From Cyanoderma ruficeps (taxonomy: Eukaryota > Chordata > Aves > Passeriformes > Timaliidae): a stretch of 64,000 nt of DNA. Positions 19,560 through 28,034 of the stretch are shown here, one piece after another (positions within the stretch are counted from its first letter, which is position 1; each line of letters opens with the position of its first letter). The DNA is taken from the NCBI GenBank assembly GCA_008694505.1, contig VZDJ01000056.1, positions 11,117,903 to 11,181,902 of the forward strand. The letters are read 5' to 3'. A program made the position numbers and the translations under genes. The notes under the pieces are model-generated. The model did no database searches. It saw only the letters and a program-made list of their open reading frames with translations, and was not told the origin of the DNA.

Positions 19560-22500
19560 GTGAGTGCGGGCAGGGCAGGCCCCGAAAATGTCTCTGGGCG
19601 GGAGGTTCGGGTTGGGAGGGACCTTAAAGATCCATCCAGTGCCACCCCTGCCATGGCAGGGACACCTTCCACTGTCCCAGGCTGCTCCAACCCCAATGTC
19701 CAACCTGGCCTTGGGCACTGCCAGGGATCCAGGGGCAGCCACAGCTGCTCTGGGAATTCCATCCCAGCCCCTCCCCGCTCTCCCAGGGAAACCTCACTCC
19801 TAAACCTTCCCTTCCTCCTTTATTGCCCTTCCTCCTTGCTCTGTCACTCCATGCCCTGCATTTTTCTGCTCCCAGAGCTCAACACCCTCAGCCAGTCTAG
19901 GGACATATCAGAGCTCGTTTTTTCCCCTTTGTAGGTGATTCCATGGTGCTCTGTTGTTCCTCTGCCATAAATAATATGAATCCTTTCCCCTTTTCAGCCC
20001 CGGACTGTTCAAAATGATCCACCCCAGAGCCCCCAGGACCAGCTAGAGACCTGCCAATAGTTAGGATTTCAGAAAAGCTTCAGAAAAATCAATCAGAATG
20101 GCAGGGAGAATATCTATGGGTGCTCAGCCGTGCCACGAATTAGTGCATTTTGCATGAAGCTGTCAGTTATTTGCTGCTTCCTGCACATTTGATATTATTC
20201 CTACATCTATGGGCTTAATTTTGTGGGGAGGCAGGTTATGGCTGATTGTGCCATGGGTTTATTGCTGTTTGGTTTCCCTTCCCTTCCCAGAACTGTTTGA
20301 GAAGAAGAACTATGAGCTGAGAATAGCAGGAGGGGCCGTGAGGGATTTGCTGAGCGGGGTGACACCACAGGACGTGGATTTTGCCACCACGGCTACACCA
20401 GCAGAGATGAAGGAACTGTTCACAGCAGCCGGGGTTCGGCTCATCAACAACAAAGGAGAAAAGCACGGAACCATCACTGCCAGGGTTGGTTTGGCATTTG
20501 TCTGGGTCTTTCCTACCTGTCTGTGGATGTGCAGCACGTCCAGTAGAAAATGTGCTCCTTATTTGTTACAGCATCACAGCAAGAGTTTAAATGAGACCCT
20601 GCTTTAAAGCCTGGAGTGATTTTTTTTTTAATTATTCATTGTAGAGTTCAAGTAATTGTCATGTTTTTTATAATTATCATATTTTAATGCACGTAACCCA
20701 TTCATGCTGCTGGGTCATCTACCAGAAAAGACAGTGTTGGCTGCCCACACATGATCCTAACGTTTCCTGCTCCTGATTTCCCCTCAAGTTCTGTTTCCTC
20801 TACCTTGCTCTTAGTCCATCTCCTGCAGGAAGATTTCTGCAGGCTCTGTAGAAAATAAATAATGTCAGGATCATTTTCAAAAGTTCCTTTTTCTCAACTT
20901 TGTACAGAAGCACCGCACACGTTGCTGTGCACGTGTCCACCCACTGGACACAGACACAGGGCTGAGAAAACGAGCAGCTTTTGCATTTCATTTCATCATT
21001 TCATTCCATGCCATGCCGTGTTGAAGTAACAGTTGCTGTCTGTGGGATTTGCAGCTCCATGAACAGAATTTTGAAATTACCACTCTCCGAATAGATGTTG
21101 TCACCGATGGACGGCACGCGGAGGTGGAGTTCACCACGGACTGGCACAAGGATGCTGAGAGGAGGGATCTCACTGTCAACTCCATGTTTTTAGGTACATT
21201 TGAGAAACGTTTATGGAAATGCAGCAGTGGATTTGAGTTTTGCCAGTGAGTTCTGTCTCTGTGTAAATCCCTGAGGTGATCTGACAGGCCGGGTCAAATC
21301 CCACAGCTTCTCATTTCCAGATGAGAGTGTTTCATCGTGCCAGCCACATTTATAAATTCATATCCTGGTTTTTCATGTTTTCTAGGTTTGGATGGGACAC
21401 TCTATGATTTCTTTAATGGCTATGAAGACTTGAAGAACAAGAAAATCAGATTTGTGGGGAAGGCAACTGAGAGAATACAAGAAGATTATTTAAGAATCCT
21501 GAGATACTTCAGGTAAGAGGTTTTGCCCTTCCTTGATAAATAAACTGTATAAAGTTTCAAAACCATGCAAAAAGATACCAGTGATGTAAAAAAGAGTTGT
21601 GGTTGTCATATTTCCTTTCCAACCTAAATGATTTTATGATTGGGAGTGGAATAGTTGTCTAATCTAACATCCAGGGGTTTTATTTGGCAGATTTTATGGA
21701 AGAATTGCAGAGAAACCTGGAGATCATGAATCTAATACGCTGCAAGCAATTAAAGAAAATGCCAAAGGCTTGGCTGGAATATCAGGAGAAAGGATTTGGG
21801 TGGAACTGAAAAAAATTCTTCTTGGAAACCACGTCAATCATTTGGTTCAACTCATGTATGAGTTGGATATTGCCCAGTACATAGGTAAAGTGAAATGAAG
21901 TTTGATTTCCTATTCCTGTATCTTCTACAGACAGAATTTTGTGGCAAATTGAGATTAAACTTGAGTTTACACAGAAATTAATTTTATTTTGATCCTGTGC
22001 TAACACCCACTTTTCTTATTAACACTTCTTTGCACTTCTTGTGTGTTTTTAGGGCTACCACTTGATGGGAATTTAGAGGAATGTGCCAGAGTCACTAAAA
22101 GCATCCAAAATCTGTCTCCAAAGCCCATGACTGTCCTGACATCCTTGTTCAAATTGAAGGATGATGTCACAAACCTGGACCTGAGGCTGAAAATCTCCAA
22201 GGAGGAAAAAAACCTTGGCCTTTTCTTGGTGAAGCACAGGGAGGAATTAACCAAAGCCCAGGGGCCAGAACCACTTAGACCATACCAGGACTTCCTGATG
22301 GACGTGAGTGGAGTTCCCATTGCTTCCTTTGGGCTTTCACAGTGAACTGAATTCATTTTTAGACATTTCAAAAAAACAAACCTACTGTGTTTTAGCAGTT
22401 CTCTGGAATTTTAGCAATTGCAGCAATTGCTCTGGAGCAATTTTTGGACTGATTTAAAAGTCAGTCAGGCTGAAAAATGATGTCACATTCAGTTCCTTGT

Positions 22501-23288
22501 GACCTTACCTGGGACTGGCAGTTTGCTGTGCTGTGCTGCTGAAATATGAAGCAGCAGCTGGACCTCAAGGAGAATTTGGGGGTTTTTTTCCTGTCAAATT
22601 CAGCTCGGAATTGTGCATGGAAAATCAGTGCAGTTCCTGGTGTCCCTCCCAAGGCTCACTGTTCCTTAGGCAGCCTGGGATGTTCTTCCACAGCACAAGG
22701 AGCTCGCTCCCAGGGGAATTTTGCAGTTCCAGAGCAGCCCCTGATGCTGAGGGCAAGAGCCCGTGCCCAGGGCCGGGGCTGTCTCCCACAGGAGAGGTGG
22801 TGGATAAGGATTCCAGCTATTACCTGGGACTCAGGGAGTCCCCAAGGATCTTCCAGAGCCTGCAAGGCTCAGTTTTAGCACCTGTGAGGCAGGAGAGCTC
22901 CTCATTTCCCTGGTCCCAGCTTGTCCAAGGCCTTGCCTAGCACGGAGCAATGGCAATAACACAAGGCTGAGCACACCTGGAGCTGTTCCTGCTGTTTCAT
23001 ACCGAACCCTCTCCTTTTCTTTCCCCTTCTTTCTCCTAGTCTAGGGAAGCCAACACCAATTCCAAGATCTTTGAGCTGCTGAAGTACCAAGGAGAGGAGG
23101 AGCTGCTGAAAGCCATGCAGGAGTGGACTGTGCCCTTGTTCCCGGTCAGTGGGCATGACCTCCGCAGGATGGGGATGTCCTCTGGGAAGGAAATCGGGAC
23201 AGCCCTGCAGCAGCTCCGGGAGGAGTGGAAAAAGAGTGGCTACCACATGGATAAAGAGGAGCTGCTGAGCTGCCTGAAGAAGGTGTGA
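19421..23288 (+). CDS. TRNT1: TRNT1, CCA tRNA nucleotidyltransferase 1 (whole gene, 7 coding exons)
   Basis: The enzyme adds CCA to tRNA 3' ends in cytosol, nucleus and mitochondria. Seven plus-strand exons join in phase to 430 codons (human 434): 19421-19559, 20291-20484, 21055-21193, 21386-21512, 21691-21884, 22053-22303 and 23040-23288. Visible motifs are GGAVRD (60-65), the metal-binding DVD (74-76), ERRD (146-149) and the EDxxR nucleotide-template motif (190-194). The Arg-rich residues 1-26 look like a mitochondrial presequence; the internal Met27 (19499, MRLQ) aligns with human MKLQ and would give the cytosolic form. Intron 1 has a CR1 at 19605-19800; introns 2 and 6 (20485-21054, 22304-23039) show nothing recognisable. 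Confidence 0.97.
19605..19800 (-). mobile_element. CR1 LINE 3'-end fragment
   Basis: The reverse-orientation tail has GGTTGGGAGGGACCTTAAAG, then GCCATGGCAGGGACACCTTC and CCAGGGATCCAGGGGCAGCC. It lies in TRNT1 intron 1, antisense to the gene. Confidence 0.93.
20291..20484 (+). CDS. TRNT1: TRNT1 coding exon 2 (catalytic head)
   Basis: The acceptor is CCCTTCCCTTCCCAG and the donor AGG|GTTGGT. It encodes residues 47-111 with [13 protein letters not shown] and [12 protein letters not shown], the nucleotidyltransferase signature with both metal-binding aspartates, and [10 protein letters not shown]. Confidence 0.96.
21055..21193 (+). CDS. TRNT1: TRNT1 coding exon 3
   Basis: The acceptor is GGATTTGCAG and the donor TTAG|GTACAT. 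Residues 112-157 include [20 protein letters not shown] and [14 protein letters not shown], almost identical to human. Confidence 0.97.
21386..21512 (+). CDS. TRNT1: TRNT1 coding exon 4
   Basis: The acceptor is TTTTCTAG and the donor CAG|GTAAGA. Residues 158-199 contain [13 protein letters not shown] and [11 protein letters not shown], which carries the EDxxR motif that reads the incoming CTP or ATP. Confidence 0.97.
21691..21884 (+). CDS. TRNT1: TRNT1 coding exon 5
   Basis: The acceptor is TTTATTTGGCAG and the donor ATAG|GTAAAG. Residues 200-264 include [12 protein letters not shown] and [20 protein letters not shown], the start of the neck and body region. Confidence 0.97.
22053..22303 (+). 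CDS. TRNT1: TRNT1 coding exon 6
   Basis: The acceptor is GTGTGTTTTTAG and the donor GAC|GTGAGT. Residues 265-348 include [15 protein letters not shown] and RPYQDFLMD, matching the human body domain. Confidence 0.96.
23040..23288 (+). CDS. TRNT1: TRNT1 coding exon 7 and stop
   Basis: The acceptor follows a long CTTTTCTTTCCCC tract ending CCTAG. It encodes residues 349-430 with [20 protein letters not shown] and [12 protein letters not shown], ending LKKV before TGA at 23286-23288. Confidence 0.97.
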   Translation, partial: SREANTNSKIFELLKYQGEEELLKAMQEWTVPLFPVSGHDLRRMGMSSGKEIGTALQQLREEWKKSGYHMDKEELLSCLKKV

Positions 23289-25339
23289 AGTGGATGACAG
23301 CAGGACTGTTGGTGCCCTGATCCCAGTGGAACTGGGCCTCTCACAGCCAGGGGAGCGTTTGTCACATTCAACATTTTCGTTGTTAATTCTGCCAGGAGAG
23401 GTTTGGTTCTGTAACAATGTAAAACGTTGGTTGCCAAATTCCGCCTTCTCAACCTCTCTCTGCTGGTTTTAGTGATGAATATTTACTGTTCTATCGTGAC
23501 TTAGGGCAGGAGAGGTGACAGCAAGATTTTTCTCCTTCTGACTTTCTATATCCAGGAAAAAAAACCCCAAAAACTCCAAAAAGGTTTTTTTGTATCCTGT
23601 AGATAAAATTATGGAGGGGTTTTTATGTCCCTGGGAGAAGGTGTGGAAATAATGGGCTCTACCTTAACTCTTTTTGTACTCAAAGCTGGATAACAGCTGG
23701 AAATACTCAACCCCAGCAGTTCCCAACAGCCTTGCCATGGAAAACCAGGCTGGTCTCTAGGACTGCTTTTATTTTCCAGAATTCCAGAATCAGTTTTGGG
23801 TTCAAAGGGTGGCTTGGCTGAGTAAGTATCATGGATTTTCAATAGTTTTTCAGTCACTTATCACTGAGTACCTAAATCCACAGCAAGCTGGTGAAGGTTC
23901 TACATTTTATTTTCAACTTGAGACAAACTACTAATGTTAATTACCATTGAGAAGGGGAGATCCAGCTCTTTTTCTTGGGAATTTGGGCATTTGGAGCAGA
24001 GCTATTCCTGGGCTTTATGAATGTCTTTCTAGCCCTGAGGTTTTTGCTGTGCTGTTAAAAAATCTCTGGGAGCAGCTCTTGTGTGTATAAATCTTGCTGC
24101 GGGTTGAAGTTTTCCTACAGAACCATGGTGACAAAATAAACTCCTTTGGATTTCATTTTCCTTGGATATCCTTTTGCAGCACTAGATGGCAACACCGGAG
24201 CAATGATGGGGAAAAAAAAAATCAGCATTTTTGGGCTTGGATTTTCCTGGGATCTGTGGTCCTTGAAATAAATTCTCCTGGAGGTGCCTGGGAATTCGTG
24301 GGAAGAGGGAAGGTGCTGTTTGTTAGTAAGGCAGATCTCACAAGGACAGGATCGTGCTTCATTTAATGAGGTGATTAAATTGAAGCCTCCTCTGTGTCAT
24401 TTCTGGAACCACTGAAATCTTGGGAGAGGTGACAGAATTCAGGGCTGTAGAGAGTCCTTTAAAGATTTCACCAAAGTGCAGCCTCAGGGCAGTGGCTCTG
24501 GGGGTGTCTTAACCTTTTAACAGGTTAAACACTTTTTAAATATTAACACTTTTACCCAAAATTGTTGTCGGGCTCCAACTCCTCTTGGAGAGAGAATTTT
24601 TAAGGACAACAGCTTGAAATTTATGATCTTGGCACGGACCAAAAGGGTATTTTGGACAAAGTTTAGCAGGGAGATCTTCCCATGAGTGCTGAGCTTCAGT
24701 TTCCCGCTGTTTGCCAGCCCTGAGAGGGGCCGGGTGTGCCTGGTCAGATTTAATCACTGCTTTAAAGGATTTTAAAGGGTTGTTCAGGTGTCAGGGAATC
24801 TGTGCCCAATCTGTCCCCCAAATCATGCAGATGAACAGCAAGAAATGATTTATTTAAATTGATGCTGGTAGTGATTAGCCTGAAAAGACTTTAATCAGAA
24901 TTTTATTCCTTACCCTCTCTGTCCTGGGCCAGTCGAGCCAGCACAGACTTGGAAGTGAAACTTATTTTTTGCAGCCAACCTGTTTAAAACACATCACAAA
25001 CACAAACGTTTCCTTGTCCCACCCCAATAATCAGCAAAACCAGGCGAGTTTTGAAACAAATTGAACTTTATTCTTTGCAAATATTTGCAAGCCACAAGAT
25101 TTGTCAGAAAAAGAGTTAAAGCAGAGACTGGGCTACGCCTGGAGCAGTTCCCAGAGCAATTCAAGGTGACAAAGAGAGGAACAAATGAACTGCAGCAGAG
25201 CCAAAATGAGGTTTATTAACACAACAGCTTGTTCTTGGGTTGAAAGAGAAGTGAATCTGAATAAAATCTGTTCCACGAGAACCCAGAAAGGGAAAATATA
25301 ACAACCTGAACCTCAGAACAAATCACCTTCTGACCAAAA
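23289..25339. other. TRNT1 3' UTR and spacer
   Basis: The TRNT1 3' UTR should start here. Plus-strand AATAAA hexamers at 24135-24140 and near 24266 are candidate poly(A) signals. Further right the DNA is unique and AT-rich with no recognisable gene. Confidence 0.6.
24135..24140 (+). terminator. TRNT1: candidate TRNT1 poly(A) signal
   Basis: This is a canonical AATAAA about 850 bp after the TRNT1 stop. Other hexamers nearby could be used instead. Confidence 0.4.
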
Positions 25340-25477
25340 AATGAAGCAGTAAGAAAACTCCCAGCCCATGGGTGTTACACAGGAGGGGTGTGAACACTGT
25401 ATAAAATAAGTGATGTGAGTAAAGAATCGGCTTCTCCCGCATGAAGAAAAAGGAGTCCCGGGTGATTTATCACCGCA
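25340..25477 (+). mobile_element. LTR 3'-part related to the LTRs at 5411 and 27827
   Basis: CCATGGGTGTTACACAGG, GTATAAAATAAGTGATGTGA, GTAAAGAATCGGCTTCTCCC and GAAGAAAAAGGAGTCCCGG match, in order, the 3' part of the LTR at 27827-28028. It would end at CACCGCA (25477). No flanking duplication is found and the left boundary is unclear. It runs directly into the CpG-rich tandem block. Confidence 0.75.
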
Positions 25478-25557
25478 CCCGACGAGCCGAGGGGAGCGCG
25501 GGAGGCGCCGGCCGAGCCCGCCCCGATAAAGGAGACGGGACTGAACCGGGACCGGGA

Positions 25558-25710
25558 ATACACAAAGTGCCGGGAAAAGGGGGCGGGACCGAAACGGGAC
25601 CGAGGAACGGGATACACAAAGTGCCGGGAAAAGGGGGCGGGACCGAACCCGGACCGGGAACACACAAAGTGCCGGGAAAAGGAGGCGGGACCGAACCGGG
25701 ACCCGGAATC
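25558..25710. repeat. about 50-bp GC-rich tandem array, three copies
   Basis: ACACAAAGTGCCGGGAAAAG followed by a GGCGGGACCGAA-type segment recurs with starts near 25560, 25615 and 25663, so periods are about 54 and 48 bp. The GGGCGGGACC core resembles a GC box. Confidence 0.9.
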
Positions 25711-25869
25711 CGCACAGCTGGGAACGATCAGCCCCCAGCGAAAGGAAATTAAAGCGGCGAATACACAAAGCAGCGAAAGGCTCCGGTTACCGCTCCAGCC
25801 GGCCCCGGGACGGCACAAAACACACAAAACACACCGAGACAGAACCGGGCGGGGAGCGGGACCCGAGAG

Positions 25870-25965
25870 GGGACAAACACAGGAACAAGCACAGAAATAA
25901 ACACAGAAACAAGCACAGAAACAAACAGCGACCCAAACACAGAAATAAACACAGAAACACACGCA
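25870..25965. repeat. degenerate ACACAGAAA(T/C)AA repeat
   Basis: Short units such as AACACAGAAATAAACACAG and AACAAGCACAGAAAC alternate for about 95 bp inside the CpG-rich block. It is purine-rich on this strand. Confidence 0.8.
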
Positions 25966-26083
25966 CAGCGCCCGGGAAAGCGCCGCCGGGGCGGGGAGAG
26001 CCCGGAGCGGAAAAGGAATCGCGGCCACTGAGCCGGGGCGGGGAGAGCGCGGAAAAGCCGCGCAGCGCCGCCTAATATGAAAT

Positions 26084-26472
26084 TACGCGCCGCGTAATTT
26101 GAACTCGCGAAAATACGCAGAGCGTAGTATCGAAAATACGCGGTGCGTAATTTGAGTGCTGAAAATACGCAGAGCGTAGTATCGAAAATACGCAGTGCGT
26201 AATTTGCGCGCTGAAAATACGCAGAGCGTAGTATCGAAAATACGCGGTGCGTAATTTGCGCGCTGAAAATACGCAGAGCGTAGTATCGAAAATACGCAGT
26301 GCGTAATTTGCGCGCGGAAAATACGCAGAGCGTAGTATCGAAAATACGCGGTGCGTAATTTGCGCGCGGAAAATACGCAGAGCGTAGTATCGAAAATACG
26401 CGGTGCGTAATTTGAGTGCGGAAAATACGCAGAGCGTAGTATCGAAAATACGCGCCGCGGAAGATAAAGATA
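26084..26472. repeat. 52-bp satellite-like array carrying TACGC-N3-GCGTA dyads
   Basis: Units start at 26109, 26161, 26213, 26265, 26317, 26369 and 26421, exactly 52 bp apart. Each holds two perfect hyphenated palindromes TACGC-N3-GCGTA, the first with centre AGA and the second with centre GGT or AGT, placed 23 and 29 bp apart. Counting the leading one at 26084-26096 (centre GCC, extended to AATTACGC/GCGTAATT), 14 intact dyads are present; a fifteenth near 26449 has a broken right arm. The array has no stop codon in several frames, which creates artefactual open frames. Confidence 0.97.
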
Positions 26473-26732
26473 CACGCGGGAAATGAATTTACGCGCCGCG
26501 CCGAGCCACGGAGCGAATACGCGCGGAAATCCGGCGGCGGGCAAAGTGGAGGTTTAAAGCGGTAAAATCCGGGCGATCTCAGCAGGGAATTCCCGCGGCC
26601 AAAAAGCCGCTTTGGAGCCGCTTCCGCTCCCAGCCCTGAGGGGCCGCCCGGAGACGGAAAAGGGCGCGTGCGGCAATGCAAAATGTGTCCCCGGGCGGCG
26701 CGGGGTTCCGGCTCCCGCTCCCCGGGAAGCCG

Positions 26733-26845
26733 CGGTGTCGGGCGGTTCCTGCGGTGTCGGGCGGGATACGCGGTGTCGGGCGGTTCCTGCGGTGTCGGGC
26801 GGTTCCTGCGGTGTCGGGCGGGGTACGCGGTGTCGGGCAGGGGCC
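26733..26845. repeat. 19-bp GC-rich tandem array
   Basis: GGTGTCGGGCGGTTCCTGC and the variant with a GGGATACGC or GGGTACGC end repeat about six times. It is part of the CpG-rich block. Confidence 0.92.
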
Positions 26846-27826
26846 GCGGTGGCCGCGGCGGCTCCGCCCGGGTGAGTTTTATCCTCCAGAAAACCCCCGC
26901 GCAGCGCTCGGTCGGCAGTTCCGTGCGGAACGCGCGAGCTCCGCGGGCGGCAGGAGCCGGAGCGCATTTCCTGCAGCGCAGCCCTTCCCCAGCGCTGAGG
27001 GCGCCAATGGCGGCCCCTCGTTCCCTCACGGGCTCTGCGCGGGTTTATTTACAGAGCCGCGGGAGCCACAAGCGCTGGGCGCCTCTTTATTCCTTTATTT
27101 GTTTTCGGTGTTTCCCCCTCTTTCGCTACATGCGGCTTTTAGAGGGGTTTTGTGTTGCTTTTTTCTCTCCGCGGGTGTTTGCGGCTGTGCCGAGATAAAG
27201 ATTTCACCCGTAGGATGTCAGCACAACACGGCGGGGTTTGGGTTTCCCTGTCCCCGCAGCGGCCGCAGGATGGCGGCGCCCACAGTTCTCTTTCTCTTTC
27301 CCCTCCTCTCATTTTTCCCTTTTCCCCCCGCTCCAGTGGGGTTCTGACCACCTCTGTTTAATAAAGCTTTACACACTGTGTTTGTACGCCTTCAGAATGT
27401 GTTGATAAAGGTTTCTTCAAGTTAATTTTGTTTTCTGACTGAATTGTAACTTTTTTACAGTTTTGCGGGTGCTGGAGAGACAGAAAGCAATACATGCGGG
27501 GCCTTATGACCTGTCAGATATTTCAACACAGTCGGATTCCTTTAACAAGAATTCCTTTAACAAAGATCACTTTAACAAATTCGCCAGATGAAATTACACA
27601 AAATACAATCACGAGAAGCTTCTGATCAGCAGACTGCTAAATTACAAGTTATTATTTTTTTTTCAGTAACCCAAGTCTTACTAAATTTCTGTTTCTGTGA
27701 AATTTGCAGTTGCAGGTTTTCCTCATACCTAAATTACTTATAAGTTTAATATGCATTATAATTAATATAATGCTCTGTTACCTTCTGTTAAGTCGAGCAA
27801 GGCTAAGAGTTCTGTGAAGTAAATGT

Positions 27827-28028
27827 TGTAAATTCCATGTCTGCCAAGTTTCAGTAAGTTTAGACAATGTTTTATTCCAGTTTTATATAGTAAGAAGTTT
27901 ATATTTCTATATAAAAAAACCTACCAGCCAATGGGTGTTGTACACAAGGTCTGTGAAAAATAAATTATGTGAATAAAGAATCAGCTTTTGCTGCATGAAG
28001 AAAATGGAGTCTTGGCTAACTTATTACA
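27827..28028 (+). mobile_element. short solo LTR with target-site duplication
   Basis: The 202-bp element begins TGTAAATTCC and ends CTTATTACA, with the 6-bp direct repeat AAATGT on both sides (27821-27826 and 28029-28034). It shares GTGAATAAAGAATCAGCTTT and GAAGAAAATGGAGTCTTGGC with the LTR at 5411-5853. At under half the length of that one, it is either an internally deleted copy or another subfamily. Confidence 0.88.
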
Positions 28029-28034
28029 AAATGT

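Larger units (their letters stand above)
18955..19600 (+). promoter_or_regulatory. TRNT1: TRNT1 CpG-island promoter
   Basis: GC and CpG content rise abruptly at about 18955 and fall after exon 1. No TATA box is visible. A strong donor-like CCCCG|GTGAGTGA at 19289/19290 suggests a noncoding first exon ending there, spliced to one of the CCCGCAG acceptors between 19356 and 19452 (inference). The transcription start cannot be fixed from sequence. Confidence 0.8.
25440..27340. other. CpG-rich block of successive tandem arrays
   Basis: Nearly 2 kb of CpG-dense DNA lies between the converging 3' ends of TRNT1 and CRBN, where no promoter is expected. It contains tandem arrays at about 25558-25710, 25870-25965, 26084-26472 and 26733-26845. 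It then has two ATGGCGGC motifs (27006 and 27270), which resemble YY1 sites, and an AATAAA near 27360. I recognise no gene in it. It could be an orphan CpG island, a repeat-expanded retroviral leader, or an undescribed element. Confidence 0.7.

Noticed and set aside
26084..26472. Possible CRISPR array
   Set aside because: The units are contiguous 52-bp tandem repeats with near-identical spacers in a vertebrate sequence, and no cas genes are present.
25749..27029. 426-codon open frame on the minus strand
   Set aside because: It is open because the 52-bp array lacks stops; the peptide is a mechanical repeat and changes frame every unit. There is no family resemblance, and no other evidence of a gene.
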